NCBI RefSeq assembly: GCF_035920365.1
Contig: NZ_CP109150.1
Span: forward strand, 2,418,001 to 2,482,000
Length of the DNA: 64,000 bases
Origin: Micromonospora sp. NBC_01740
GTDB taxonomy: Bacteria > Actinomycetota > Actinomycetes > Mycobacteriales > Micromonosporaceae
Reading direction: 5' to 3'
A model generated the notes under the pieces. It saw nothing but the letters and a program-made list of their open reading frames with translations, was not told the origin of the DNA and ran no database searches. Shown here piece by piece: positions 18,535 to 27,315 of the stretch; within the stretch, counting starts at the first letter, position 1, and each line of letters opens with the position of its first letter. A program made the position numbers and the translations under genes.

Positions 18535-19334
18535 GTCTTCGCCACTTCCTGCATCAGCACCAGCGACTGCCGTCGGGGCAGCGCCTCCGAGCGGACACTT
18601 TCCCACCTGCGGTGCAGGCTGGCAATGTCCTCGGCGCGGTCCAGCACCTGGGCGCGCAGCGGGCTGTCGAGATGCGCCACCCAACCCCCGTCGGCGTAGC
18701 CGGCCAGGATGAATGGCCCCGCCACGCCGGCGTGCACACCCACCTCGGCTGGAATCACGTGCAGGTGGATGTGTGGACGCGCCGCCAGTTCGATCAGGTG
18801 CTCGATCTGCTCGCGCATCACCCCGAACTGATCCACCACCGGCCGGTGCAGGACGCTCTCGTCAACGACCGCGACCAGTTGCGGCGGCTGGGCGCGGTCG
18901 AGGATCTGCTGCCGTTGAAGTCGTGCCGCCATCCGCTCTTCGACCTCGGCGCCGGTTACCAGGCCCCCGTCCTCAAGGACGGCGCGGGCGTACGCCTCGG
19001 TTTGGAGGAGGCCGGGCAGGACCGAGATCTCGAACCACCACAGCGTGGCTGCCTCCTGTTCGACGGCCACCCACGGCCGGAACCAGGCCGGCGCGGTCTC
19101 CAGGCTGACCAGCGGCAGGATCCGCCCGAGCAGGCCGCCGCTGTCGAGCGCCTCGTCCGCCCGGCGGACGAAGTCGAGCGAGGGCGTACGCCGGCCGATC
19201 TCGACCATGCCGACCAGCGAGCCGGAGTAGTTGATCCGCCGGGCCAGCTCCTCCTGGCTGAGCCCACGCTCGGCGCGCAGCCGCCGCAGCTCGCCGGCCA
19301 GCAGATCCAACGCCGACAGTTGCGATCCGGTCAT
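18525..19334 (-). CDS. Scr1-type XRE family regulator (DUF5753)
   Basis: 269 residues from ATG 19334. The N-terminal helix-turn-helix (about 8-65) is [42 protein letters not shown], an XRE domain. From about 95 to the end lies the Scr1/DUF5753 effector domain: [20 protein letters not shown], then [22 protein letters not shown], and the [19 protein letters not shown] segment. The gene overlaps the DUF397 gene by 10 bp. It is divergent from the 99-residue protein at 19488, with a 153-bp shared promoter region. Confidence 0.92.
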   Translation of the reverse strand: MTGSQLSALDLLAGELRRLRAERGLSQEELARRINYSGSLVGMVEIGRRTPSLDFVRRADEALDSGGLLGRILPLVSLETAPAWFRPWVAVEQEAATLWWFEISVLPGLLQTEAYARAVLEDGGLVTGAEVEERMAARLQRQQILDRAQPPQLVAVVDESVLHRPVVDQFGVMREQIEHLIELAARPHIHLHVIPAEVGVHAGVAGPFILAGYADGGWVAHLDSPLRAQVLDRAEDIASLHRRWESVRSEALPRRQSLVLMQEVAKTWS

Positions 19335-19487
19335 CACACCTCGCTCACCTGGCCTCACGTGACGGGCCGCGCCGACCACCGTCGGGCGGTGCCCCGCGCG
19401 TGACTTCCGACCGTAGTCGGACGGTAACGAGAATGGGAACCGGCGTGGGCCCACAGTGCCCTCACAGCGCGAGCGAGGAGCGACGAC

Positions 19488-19787
19488 GTGGCGATCCGAG
19501 GCCCCCACCCGGCGTGGTGCGTACCCGAGAGCGGCTGCGGAGCCAGCGCGCTGCACCTGTCCCGCCTGCGGCCCGTGGCGCCCCGCGGTGACGAGGTGAT
19601 CCAGGTGCGCGCCGGGCTCTGGCTGATGGACGTCGGGCGGTTGCGCCCGTCCGGAGTGCTGCTGGAGCTGTCCGCCGGCGACGAGCCGGAGCGTTGGCCG
19701 ATCGACCTCGCGCAGGCTCGCGCGTTGGTGCACGTACTCCGGGATCTGCTGCGGACCGCGGACGACGCGGCCCGCCGCGCGGCCTGA
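19488..19787 (+). CDS. Small conserved-looking protein of unknown function
   Basis: 99 residues from GTG 19488, preceded by a purine-rich GAGGAG. It reads as a genuine small actinobacterial protein: [24 protein letters not shown], then [32 protein letters not shown]. The pattern of acidic and hydrophobic residues in the second half suggests a small alpha/beta domain. It is divergent from the Scr1-type regulator, a place where such small proteins often occur, so it may belong to the same regulatory unit. I do not recognise a family. Confidence 0.6.
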   Translation: MAIRGPHPAWCVPESGCGASALHLSRLRPVAPRGDEVIQVRAGLWLMDVGRLRPSGVLLELSAGDEPERWPIDLAQARALVHVLRDLLRTADDAARRAA

Positions 19788-19817
19788 TCCGGCATCCGTT
19801 CCTCGTGTCCGATGTCG

Positions 19818-19857
19818 TTGACGGTACTGTGCATTGCGCACTAGTGTGCATTGCGTG
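19818..19857 (+). promoter_or_regulatory. PadR promoter and autoregulatory palindrome
   Basis: A -35 TTGACG (19818-19823), an 18-bp spacer and a -10-like TAGTGT (19842-19847) place the transcription start at or next to the GTG at 19855, so the mRNA is likely leaderless. A near-perfect 16-bp palindrome TGCGCACTAGTGTGCA is centred on CTAG 19841-19844 and overlaps the -10. Two direct copies of TGTGCATTGCG (19828-19838, 19845-19855) flank its centre. PadR proteins bind such inverted sites at their own promoters, so this is a candidate autoregulatory operator. Confidence 0.55.
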
Positions 19858-20187
19858 GACACCACACAACTGCTGAAGGGCGTGCTGGATCTCGCGGTCC
19901 TCGCCGTGCTCCGCGAGGAGGACGGCTACGGCTACGACATCCTGCGCCGGCTGCGCGACGCCGGGTTGGAGGAGGTCGGCGACGCCTCGGTCTACGGCAC
20001 GCTGCGCCGGCTCTACGCCGCCGGCCTGCTGACCACCTACGTCGTGCCGAGCGAATCCGGCCCGCACCGCAAGTACTACTCACTCAACGCCGCCGGCCGG
20101 GACCAGCTCACCCGCTCCGGCAAGCTCTGGCGCTCGTTCGCCACCACCATGGACGCACTGCTCGACGATCGGGGGATGGCGGCATGA
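19855..20187 (+). CDS. PadR-family transcriptional regulator
   Basis: 110 residues. GTG 19855 is preferred over the upstream TTG because its promoter fits a leaderless start and the protein begins in register with the family ([23 protein letters not shown]). The winged helix occupies the whole chain: [36 protein letters not shown], then [22 protein letters not shown]. PadR proteins repress membrane-associated stress genes. Its stop overlaps the ATG of the HAAS protein (ATGA), a standard PadR-HAAS pair. Confidence 0.93.
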   Translation: MDTTQLLKGVLDLAVLAVLREEDGYGYDILRRLRDAGLEEVGDASVYGTLRRLYAAGLLTTYVVPSESGPHRKYYSLNAAGRDQLTRSGKLWRSFATTMDALLDDRGMAA

Positions 20188-21218
20188 CCGTCATGGAGCA
20201 GGAGATCGCGGACTACGCCGCACGGGTCCGGGCCGCGCTGGCCGACCTGCCGCCGGCGCAGCGCGACGAGTTGACCGAGGACCTGCCGGAGCACCTCGCC
20301 GAGGTCGCCGCCGAGGCCGGCGGCTCGCTGGTCGACCGGCTCGGCGAGCCCGAGGCGTACGCGGCCGAGCTGCGCGTCGCGGCCGGGGTCGGCGCCACCA
20401 GCGGCGGCGGGCGCCGCAACCGTCGCCTCGGTGTCGCCGTGGACCGGCTCCGCGCCCGGGCGCACCGCTGGGACGTCCAGCTTGGACCACCCCTCGGGTA
20501 CGCCTCAGCGAGCGAGTTCCTCCGGTTGCTCCGGCCGGCGTGGTGGGTGCTGCGGGGCTACCTGGCCGCCATGCTCGTCACGGTGGTCACGACCGGCGAC
20601 ACGTTCGGTGTGCTGCCCGAGCTCAACGGCAGCCTGCTGGCCGGCCTGGTGCTGCTCGCCGGCAGTGTGCTCGCCTCGATCTGGCTCGGCCACCACACGC
20701 CGGGCCTGACCCGGCCCAAGCGGCGGGTGCTGCACGTCGGCACGGCGGTGCTGGTGATCTTCGGGCTGGTCGGCCTGGCGGACATGAACGACCGGGTCGG
20801 CAGCGGCGACCTCGACTACGAGCAGATCTCGATCGACGGCCGGTACGACCACATCCGCGACGTTTTCGTCTACGACCGGCAGGGCCAGCTGGTGGAGAAC
20901 GCCCGGCTCTTCGACCAGAACGGCGACCCGATCCGGCTCGGTCGTCCGATGTGCCCGAACCCGCCGGACCTGAACCTGGCCAACGCGCTGTTGCGCCCGT
21001 ACCCGTACTGCCCGGAGTTGGCGCCGTTCGGGCCCCGGCCGGGCGCGAGCACCCCGCCTCTGCTGAACCCGCCGGGGCTGCCCGTACCCGCCCCCTCGGA
21101 GGCCGCGCCCGCACCGGGGGGCAACCCGACCCCGACGCCCACGCCGACCGGCACCTCGACCCCCGCGCCCGCATCGACGGGCATGCCGGCCGGCACCCCC
21201 GCGCCGAGTCGGACGTGA
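20184..21218 (+). CDS. HAAS-domain membrane protein, PadR partner
   Basis: 344 residues from ATG 20184, overlapping the PadR stop. Residues 1-70 are the HAAS signalling domain (EIADYAARVRAALADLPPAQRDELTEDLPEHLAEVAAEAGG). About 115-200 holds three predicted membrane helices (WVLRGYLAAMLVTVV, LLAGLVLLAGSVLASIWL, VGTAVLVIFGLVGLAD). The extracytoplasmic C-terminus is a soluble region with two Cys-bearing segments and a long Pro/Thr/Ala-rich tail (PTPTPTPTGTSTPAPAS). PadR-HAAS pairs act as small-molecule or stress-responsive systems whose output is unknown. The Pro/Thr tail may anchor it in the cell wall. Confidence 0.8.
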   Translation: MTVMEQEIADYAARVRAALADLPPAQRDELTEDLPEHLAEVAAEAGGSLVDRLGEPEAYAAELRVAAGVGATSGGGRRNRRLGVAVDRLRARAHRWDVQLGPPLGYASASEFLRLLRPAWWVLRGYLAAMLVTVVTTGDTFGVLPELNGSLLAGLVLLAGSVLASIWLGHHTPGLTRPKRRVLHVGTAVLVIFGLVGLADMNDRVGSGDLDYEQISIDGRYDHIRDVFVYDRQGQLVENARLFDQNGDPIRLGRPMCPNPPDLNLANALLRPYPYCPELAPFGPRPGASTPPLLNPPGLPVPAPSEAAPAPGGNPTPTPTPTGTSTPAPASTGMPAGTPAPSRT

Positions 21219-21335
21219 ACAGGATCATGGAATGAAGCTGGGAAATAGCTGAACGGATGAGTCCAGCGGGGCAACGGCTGTCGGTCCCGGTCGCTACGGT
21301 GTCGTCTGCTCACTCACCCCCCGGAAGGAAAACGC

Positions 21336-21818
21336 GTGTCAGAGCAGGTCGCACCGCCCCCCGCGCCGGACGCCGCCCAGCCCCCGTCGGCCGTCCAGGC
21401 GCCGCCCCCGGCGGAGCCCCAGGCCGAGAAGTCCGGTTCCAAGAAGCTGCTCGGCATCGTGGGCGCGATCGTCGTGTTCCTGGTCGTCGCGGGCCTCAAG
21501 TTCGGCATCGGCTCGGCGATCGGCAACTTCTTCAACAAGGACGAGACCGCTGAGGCCAAGGTCGGCGACTGCATCGCCGAGCTGCCCGAGGTGACCGGCA
21601 CCAAGGAGGAGAAGGTCGACGGCGCGAAGGTCGTCGAGTGCACCTCCACCGACGCCGTCTACAACGTGGTCGGCCGCGTCGACGGGCAGACCCAGGCGCA
21701 GGCCCGCTCCGGCGAGGCGTGCGGGCAGTACATCAAGGAGGGCCAGGAGGGCTACGTCTACTACAGCATCGAGCCGGGCAAGACCGGCTACCTGCTGTGC
21801 CTGACGAAGAAGGCCTGA
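21336..21818 (+). CDS. LppU/SCO3897-like membrane protein
   Basis: 160 residues from GTG 21336, preceded by GGAAGGAA. The N-terminus is Pro/Ala-rich (APPPAPDAAQPPSAVQAPPP) and cytoplasmic; one membrane helix spans about 40-60 (LLGIVGAIVVFLVVAGLKF). The outer domain has three regularly placed Cys (VGDCIAELP, VVECTSTDA, SGEACGQYI) and ends with CLTKKA, as in the LppU family of actinobacterial membrane-anchored proteins. Function is unknown. A perfect 18-bp hairpin follows the stop. Confidence 0.8.
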   Translation: MSEQVAPPPAPDAAQPPSAVQAPPPAEPQAEKSGSKKLLGIVGAIVVFLVVAGLKFGIGSAIGNFFNKDETAEAKVGDCIAELPEVTGTKEEKVDGAKVVECTSTDAVYNVVGRVDGQTQAQARSGEACGQYIKEGQEGYVYYSIEPGKTGYLLCLTKKA

Positions 21819-21838
21819 TCCCCCGGCACGACAGGACC

Positions 21839-21877
21839 GCCGACGGCGGCGCGGACATCGTCCGCGCCGCCGTCGGC
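21839..21877 (+). terminator. Strong hairpin terminator after LppU-like gene
   Basis: A perfect 18-bp stem (21839-21856 pairs with 21860-21877) with a 3-nt loop ATC, 21 bp downstream of the stop. It lacks a T-run, as usual in this GC range. It separates the LppU-like gene from the hydrolase gene. Confidence 0.75.
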
Positions 21878-22017
21878 GTCCGTGGCTAGGGCGTAGACAG
21901 GAGGTGTATGCCACTGTTCCGGCGTCTTCCCCGGGGCGCTCACGGCGTGGCAGGCTACCGACACGTAGCAACACTGTGCGACCAGCCAACGATGACTGAC
22001 CGCTAGGAGGACGGCCG

Positions 22018-22704
22018 ATGGGCGAGATGGTGAGCTACCGCGGCAACGGGGGGACGAGCGAGGGGTATCTCGCGATACCCTCCGGCGGTGCGACCAGCCC
22101 TGCGGTCATCGTCATCCAGGACTGGTGGGGCCTGGTGCCGCACGTCCGGGCGGTCGTGGACCGCTTCGCCGAGGCCGGTTTCGTCGCCCTCGCCCCGGAC
22201 TTCCGCCACGGCGGCCCGGCCAGCAAGCCGAGTGAGCCCCGGCAGATGCTGAACAGCCAGCAGATGGACGAGGCGGCGGCGGACATCGCCGGCGCGGCCG
22301 ACTACCTCGCCAGCCGGCCCGAGGTCGCCGGCAAGGTGGGCTGTGCGGGCTTCTGCGCCGGGGCGAGCCTGGCCCTCTGGGCGGCGACCCGGTCCGAGCG
22401 GATCGTCGCCACCACCGCCTTCTACCCCCGACTGCCGTGGGACGGGATGCGCCCCGAGTGGCCCGACTACGCGGGCAAGGCGGCGCTCATCCACTGCTCC
22501 GAAGAGGACGGCACCTCCGCTGCCGACGGCGTACGCACCGTCCGCCGCGCCATCGAGACCTCCGGCGGCACCTGCCAGGTCCACGACTACCCCGGCACCT
22601 CGCACGCCTTCTTCAACGAGGACCGGCCGGAGAACTTCGACCAGCGCGCCGCCGCCACCGCCTGGGCCCGCACCCTCGAACTCTTCCGGGCCAAGCTTGG
22701 CTGA
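22018..22704 (+). CDS. Dienelactone-hydrolase-family protein
   Basis: 228 residues from ATG 22018, with AGGAGG 7 bp upstream. A DLH-type alpha/beta hydrolase: [13 protein letters not shown] (oxyanion region), nucleophile elbow [10 protein letters not shown] (Cys about 113, G-F-C-x-G), acid [10 protein letters not shown] (about Asp 164) and histidine [10 protein letters not shown] (His about 197). The canonical Glu of the QEIFG motif is Asp here (QDWWG). Family members open dienelactones or hydrolyse carboxylic esters and thioesters. It lacks a signal peptide, so it is cytoplasmic. The next gene starts inside its stop. Confidence 0.9.
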   Translation: MGEMVSYRGNGGTSEGYLAIPSGGATSPAVIVIQDWWGLVPHVRAVVDRFAEAGFVALAPDFRHGGPASKPSEPRQMLNSQQMDEAAADIAGAADYLASRPEVAGKVGCAGFCAGASLALWAATRSERIVATTAFYPRLPWDGMRPEWPDYAGKAALIHCSEEDGTSAADGVRTVRRAIETSGGTCQVHDYPGTSHAFFNEDRPENFDQRAAATAWARTLELFRAKLG

Positions 22705-23437
22705 GCCCCGTACGCCCGACGAGGTGGTCGCCCGCGCCGCGCGGGCGACCGACCTGGCCGACCTCGACGCCGCCGTCAGCGACTGCTTCGCCTGCCCGCG
22801 GCTGGTGCGGTGGCGCGAGGAGGTGGCCCGCGTCCGCCGGGCGGCCTTCCGGGACCAGGAGTACTGGGGCCGGCCGGTGCCCGGCTTCGGCGTCCCCGAC
22901 GCGCGCATCGCCATCCTCGGCCTGGCGCCCGCCGCGCACGGCGGCAACCGCACGGGCCGCATCTTCACCGGCGACCGGTCCGGCGACGTCCTGTTCGCCG
23001 CGTTGCACCGGGCCGGGCTGGCCAACCAGCCGACCAGCGTCGCCGCCGACGACGGGCTGACCCTGCGCGACCTGCGGATCTTTTCCGCCGTGCGCTGCGC
23101 CCCGCCGGACAACAAGCCCACCCCAGAGGAACGGGACACGTGCGCGCCGTGGCTGCACCGCGAGGTGGCGCTGATCCGGCCCACCCTGCGCGTCGTGGTC
23201 GCGCTGGGAGCGTTCGCCTGGGCCTCGTGGTGGCCGGTGCTGCGCCAGGTGTACGGTCTGCGCCCGCCCAGCCCGCGACCGGCGTTCGGCCATGGGGCAC
23301 ACTGGTCCGGCACGGGCGCACCGGCGCTGCTCGGCTGCTACCACGTCAGCCAGCAGAACACCTTCACCGGGCGGCTGACACCAGGGATGCTGGACGATGT
23401 GTTCGCCCGGGCGAAGCAACTGGCCGGGGCGGACTGA
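22697..23437 (+). CDS. Type-5 uracil-DNA glycosylase (UdgB)
   Basis: 246 residues. Start TTG 22697 overlaps the hydrolase stop (TTGGCTGA) and gives the natural N-terminus [14 protein letters not shown] 22724 is an alternative. Type-5 (UdgB) features: four Cys for a 4Fe-4S cluster (CFACPRL and [17 protein letters not shown]), the active-site motif [14 protein letters not shown], and the DNA-contact motif [10 protein letters not shown]. UdgB excises uracil and related lesions from DNA, and in GC-rich genomes it counters cytosine deamination. Coupled to the hydrolase only by overlap. Confidence 0.93.
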   Translation: MAEPRTPDEVVARAARATDLADLDAAVSDCFACPRLVRWREEVARVRRAAFRDQEYWGRPVPGFGVPDARIAILGLAPAAHGGNRTGRIFTGDRSGDVLFAALHRAGLANQPTSVAADDGLTLRDLRIFSAVRCAPPDNKPTPEERDTCAPWLHREVALIRPTLRVVVALGAFAWASWWPVLRQVYGLRPPSPRPAFGHGAHWSGTGAPALLGCYHVSQQNTFTGRLTPGMLDDVFARAKQLAGAD

Positions 23438-23515
23438 GGCGTGGGGGCGGTGGCGATGACGGACGGAACGCGTCGAGTCGTGGGACACGCCCCGGCGACC
23501 CGGAGGTAGCCCTCG

Positions 23516-24259
23516 ATGGAATTCAGCGCCCTGCGCAGGTGGTGGCCGGTCGCGGCGGTGGTGCTCCTGCTGGCCGTCGCCGCGTTCTCGTCCGCCCACT
23601 CGTCGATCGGCGCCAGTCGGATCCCGCCCGCCGCCGACAGCATCCCGTACGTGCCGGAATATCCGAGCGCCGAGCCGGCCGAGTCGATCCCCGTCGAACC
23701 AAGGGACGCCGGCCAGGCCACCCAGGCGTCGATCCCGCAGTGGATCGCCACCGTCGCCATCGTACTGCTCGGGCTGGCGATCCTCGTCGTCTTCGGCTAT
23801 CTCACCTGGACGTTGGTCCGGGGCGCGATACGCCGCACCACCCGGGCGCTGCCAACGCAGCGGTCCCGGCGGACACCCGAGGGCACCGCCCGCGAGGTGG
23901 CCGCCGCCCTCGACGCCGGCCTGGAGGAGTTGGACGACCGCGACACCGATCCGCGTACGGCGGTGATCGCCTGCTGGGTGCGCCTGGAGCAGGCCGCCGC
24001 CGGGGCCGGCGTGCCCCGGCTGGCCGGCGACACCCCCACCGACCTGGTCACCCGGCTGCTGCGGGGCGACCCGTCGGTGGGCATCCCGGCCATCGCCAGC
24101 GCCGACGTGCTGGCCGAGTTCGCCCACGTCTACCGCGAGGCCCGCTACGCCACCCGTGAGGTCGACGAGCGCACCCGCGACCAGGCCCGGGCGGCGCTGC
24201 GCCGGCTGCGCGGCGAGTTGACCGTCGTGGTCGCCGACGACACGGAGGTGCCGGCGTGA
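23516..24259 (+). CDS. DUF4129 membrane protein
   Basis: 247 residues from ATG 23516. A first membrane helix (about 10-27) and a second (WIATVAIVLLGLAILVVFGYLTW, about 75-97) flank a short outer loop. The cytoplasmic C-terminus (about 115-240) is the DUF4129 domain, with EGTAREVAAALDAGLEELDDRDTDPRTAVIACWVRLEQAAAGAG and the ATREVDERTRDQARAALRRLR segment. DUF4129 is often fused to or next to a transglutaminase and found near MoxR/DUF58 genes. First gene of a five-gene operon (23516-27872). Confidence 0.85.
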   Translation: MEFSALRRWWPVAAVVLLLAVAAFSSAHSSIGASRIPPAADSIPYVPEYPSAEPAESIPVEPRDAGQATQASIPQWIATVAIVLLGLAILVVFGYLTWTLVRGAIRRTTRALPTQRSRRTPEGTAREVAAALDAGLEELDDRDTDPRTAVIACWVRLEQAAAGAGVPRLAGDTPTDLVTRLLRGDPSVGIPAIASADVLAEFAHVYREARYATREVDERTRDQARAALRRLRGELTVVVADDTEVPA

Positions 24260-24323
24260 CCGGGGCACCCACCGGCGTGGCCGGGGCGCGGCCGGCGCCC
24301 GCCCGACGTGGCGAGGTGACGCC

Positions 24324-24908
24324 GTGAGCAGCACCAGCATCGACGACCTGCTGAGCGTCGAGGACGAGCGACCGGCACGCGCCGAGCCCCGGCGGGGCGG
24401 GCGGGTCGGTCGGGTGCTCCGTCCCCTGGCCGGTGTCGCGGCCGTCGTGATCGTGCTGGTCGCCGGCCTGCGCCTGGTGGGCCTGCGGGTCTCGCTGCCG
24501 ATCCTCGTGGCCGGGGTGGTCGCGCTGTTCGTGGTGCGTCGCGTCGTCGCCGCCCTCACGCCCCCGCCCCCGCCCCGCGGCGGCGGTCGGGCCCCCGTCT
24601 CCGACGACGACGGCACCTGGAACTGGGGCGCCAGGGACGCGCTGCGCACCGCGATCAACGGCTGGGAACTGCCGCTGGACTGGTCGGCCACCCGGCCCGA
24701 ACGCTTCACCACCGTGATCCTGCCCCGGCTGGGGGAGTTGGCCGACGAGCGGCTGAGCCAGCGGCACGGCGTGACCCGCGAGTCGGATCCGGCCCGGGCC
24801 CGGGTGCTGCTGGGTGACCAGCTGTGGAAGTTCCTGGAGACCCCGCCTCGCCGCACCCCGTCGCCGCGCAACCTCGCGGCGATCGTCGCCGAACTGGAGA
24901 GACTGTGA
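24324..24908 (+). CDS. Membrane protein of unknown function (MoxR operon)
   Basis: 194 residues from GTG 24324. About the first 35 residues are acidic then basic (EDERPARAEPRRGGRVGR), followed by two membrane helices (VAAVVIVLVAGLRLVGLRV and LPILVAGVVALFVVRRVV). The cytoplasmic tail carries a conserved-looking segment DGTWNWGARDALRTAINGWELPLDWSA, RFTTVILPRLGELADERL and LLGDQLWKFLE. Not a named family to me. Its stop (24906-24908) overlaps the MoxR start, so it is translationally coupled. It is specific to this operon and probably acts with MoxR and DUF58. Confidence 0.75.
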   Translation: MSSTSIDDLLSVEDERPARAEPRRGGRVGRVLRPLAGVAAVVIVLVAGLRLVGLRVSLPILVAGVVALFVVRRVVAALTPPPPPRGGGRAPVSDDDGTWNWGARDALRTAINGWELPLDWSATRPERFTTVILPRLGELADERLSQRHGVTRESDPARARVLLGDQLWKFLETPPRRTPSPRNLAAIVAELERL

Positions 24909-25906
24909 TGAACGACGTGGACCGCAGCATGCCCGCCGCCGAGGTCGGCCCCCTCGCCCGGTCGGTGCTGGAGGCGGTCGGTCAGGTCGTCGTCGGCAAG
25001 CGGGACGCGCTGGAACTGGTGCTCGCTGGCATCCTGGCCGGCGGCCACGTGCTGCTGGAGGACCTGCCGGGCCTCGGCAAGACGCTGACCGCGCGGTCCT
25101 TCGCCCAGGCGCTCGGGCTGGACTTCCGCCGGCTCCAGTTCACCCCCGACCTGCTGCCCGCCGACGTGACCGGTTCGTTCCTGTACGACCAGCGCAGCGG
25201 CGACTTCTCGTTCCGGGCCGGGCCGGTCTTCACCAACCTGCTCCTCGCCGACGAGATCAACCGGACCCCGCCGAAGACCCAGTCGGCCCTGCTGGAGGCG
25301 ATGCAGGAGAAGCAGGTCTCGGTGGAGGGCGTGACGTACAAGCTGGACGAGCCGTTCCACGTGCTGGCCACCGCCAACCCCATCGAGTACGAGGGCACGT
25401 ACCCGCTGCCGGAGGCGCAGCTCGACCGGTTCCTGCTCCGGGTCTCCTTCGGCTACCCCGAAGCCGAGGAGGAGTGGGAGGTGCTGCGCCGGCGGATGTC
25501 CCGCCGCCGCGAGGAGGCGGACATCAAGCCGGTGGTCGACGCGGCGACCCTGCGCGCCATGCAGGCCGCGCTGGAGGACGTGGTCGTGGAGGACTCCGTC
25601 GGCCGCTACATCGTCGCGCTGACCGCCGCCACCCGGGAACACCCGTCGGTGCTGGTGGGCGCCTCGCCGCGCGGCTCGCTGGCGCTGCTGCTGCTGTCCC
25701 GCGTACGGGCTGTCATGGCCGGGCGCGACTACGTCGTCCCGGAGGACGTCAAGGAGGTCGCGGCGCCCGCCCTGGCACACCGGATCACGTTGCGCCCCGA
25801 GATGTGGCTGCGCCGCGTCGATCCGTCCTTCGTGGTCGGCGAGGTGCTGGAGGCGACCCCGGCCCCCGCCAGCGGCGCGCTGCCCAGCTACGCCGCCGGG
25901 CACTGA
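24908..25906 (+). CDS. MoxR-family AAA+ ATPase
   Basis: 332 residues. ATG 24908 overlaps the preceding stop; GTG 24905 is also possible. An AAA+ ATPase of the MoxR group: Walker A LEDLPGLGKTLTAR, Walker B LLLADEINRTPPKTQSALLEAM, sensor 1 LATANPIEYEGTYPLPEAQLDRFL, and a C-terminal sensor 2 region RVRAVMAGRDYVVPEDV. MoxR proteins are chaperones that activate a partner, usually by remodelling a VWA or DUF58 protein. Directly overlapping is the DUF58 gene. Confidence 0.93.
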   Translation: MNDVDRSMPAAEVGPLARSVLEAVGQVVVGKRDALELVLAGILAGGHVLLEDLPGLGKTLTARSFAQALGLDFRRLQFTPDLLPADVTGSFLYDQRSGDFSFRAGPVFTNLLLADEINRTPPKTQSALLEAMQEKQVSVEGVTYKLDEPFHVLATANPIEYEGTYPLPEAQLDRFLLRVSFGYPEAEEEWEVLRRRMSRRREEADIKPVVDAATLRAMQAALEDVVVEDSVGRYIVALTAATREHPSVLVGASPRGSLALLLLSRVRAVMAGRDYVVPEDVKEVAAPALAHRITLRPEMWLRRVDPSFVVGEVLEATPAPASGALPSYAAGH

Positions 25907-27315
25907 TGGTCGCGCCCGCCGTGTCGCCCCGCGAGTCGCCGCCGCAGGAGCCGGAGCCCGCGACCGGCTGGGTGCCCACGTGGGCGCTCGGCCGGGCGGT
26001 GCTCCTCACCGGGCTGCTGCTGATCGCGGGGGTGCTGCTCGGCCGGGTGGACCTGGTCGTGCTGGCCGCCCCGTTCGCGCTGGGCACCGCGTACGCGCTG
26101 CGCCGCCGGCCGATCGCCCTGCCGCAGGTCTGGATCTCCACCGACGAGGGGCACCTGGTCGAGGGCGGCGAGCTGACCGGCACGGTCACCGTCGGCAACC
26201 CGGACCTGCTCGACTACGACGTGGCGGTGGTCCGCAGCCGGGTCTCGCCGTGGCTGCGGGTGCAGCGGGTGACGATCGCCGGGGCGACCACCGCGTCCGG
26301 GGCGGCTTCGGCCGTCGCTCCGTCCGTCGCCGACCGGCCGTTCGTGACCGCCGTCCCGACGGCGGCGGCCGTGGACCTGGAGCTGACCGGCACGGCGCTG
26401 CGCTGGGGTCGGCACCCCATCGGCCCGGCGGGTGCCCGGGCAGCCGCCGCGCAGGGACTGCTGGTCTCCCGCGCCGTGATCGCCGAGCCGTCCCGGTTGC
26501 GGGTCTACCCGAGGACCGAGCCGTTCGACGCGGTGGAGGCGATGCCCCGCGCCGCCGGCCTGGTCGGCGCGCACCACTCGCGCCGGCCCGGCGAGGGCGG
26601 CGAACTGGCCGGCGTGCGGGTCTTCGCCCCGGGCGACCGGCTGCGCCGGATCGACTGGCGGGTCTCGCTGCGCGCCCGGCAACTGCACGTGGCGGCCACC
26701 CTCTCCGACCGCGACGCCGAGGTGGTGCTGCTGCTCGACGTGCTCGCCGAGGCGGGCCGCTCGGGCGGCGTGTCCGGGGCCGCCTCCGTACTGGACACCA
26801 CCGTCCGGGCCGCCGCCGCGATCGCCGAGCACTACCTGCACCGGGGCGACCGGGTGTCGATGCTCGAGTACGGCCCGGCCGCCCGCCGGCTGCGCCCGGC
26901 CACCGGCCGCCGGCAGTACCTGACCGTCCTGGAGTGGCTGCTGGAGGTGCGGGCGGAGCACTCCCCGCACGAGCCGTACGACCAGGTGTTCGGGCCGCAG
27001 TTGCTGTCGGCGGACGCGCTGGTGGTGGTCCTCACCCCGCTGCTCGACGAGCGGTCGGCGCAGATGCTGGCCCGGCTGGCCCGCTCCGGGCGGTTCGTGG
27101 TCGCGGTGGACACCCTGCCGGCGGACCTCACCCCGCCGAAGGACCGGGGCTGGGCCGAGGTGGCGTACCGGCTGTGGCGGCTGGACCGGGACACCATGAT
27201 CGGGCAGCTGCGGGAGCACGGCGTGCCGGTGGTGCGGTGGGCCGGCGCGGGCAGCCTCGACGAGGTGCTGCGGGACGTGGCCCGCCTGGCGACCGCCCCG
27301 AGGGTGGCCCGGTGA
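25906..27315 (+). CDS. DUF58 protein, MoxR partner
   Basis: 469 residues from ATG 25906, overlapping the MoxR stop (TGATG). Two hydrophobic segments near residues 27-65 anchor it in the membrane (VLLTGLLLIAGVLLG; VVLAAPFALGTAYAL). Then an immunoglobulin-like region (TGTVTVGNPDLLDYDVAVVRSRVSPWL) and, from about 225, the DUF58 core RVFAPGDRLRRIDWRVSLRARQLHV followed by a VWA-like fold (EVVLLLDVLAEAG...). DUF58 proteins are presumed MoxR clients acting at the envelope. Followed by an overlapping membrane gene. Confidence 0.9.
   Translation: MVAPAVSPRESPPQEPEPATGWVPTWALGRAVLLTGLLLIAGVLLGRVDLVVLAAPFALGTAYALRRRPIALPQVWISTDEGHLVEGGELTGTVTVGNPDLLDYDVAVVRSRVSPWLRVQRVTIAGATTASGAASAVAPSVADRPFVTAVPTAAAVDLELTGTALRWGRHPIGPAGARAAAAQGLLVSRAVIAEPSRLRVYPRTEPFDAVEAMPRAAGLVGAHHSRRPGEGGELAGVRVFAPGDRLRRIDWRVSLRARQLHVAATLSDRDAEVVLLLDVLAEAGRSGGVSGAASVLDTTVRAAAAIAEHYLHRGDRVSMLEYGPAARRLRPATGRRQYLTVLEWLLEVRAEHSPHEPYDQVFGPQLLSADALVVVLTPLLDERSAQMLARLARSGRFVVAVDTLPADLTPPKDRGWAEVAYRLWRLDRDTMIGQLREHGVPVVRWAGAGSLDEVLRDVARLATAPRVAR

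Noticed and set aside
22613..25903. A 1096-codon minus-strand frame covering the hydrolase, glycosylase and MoxR genes
   Set aside because: Antisense shadow of recognised genes with low-complexity composition and no domain.
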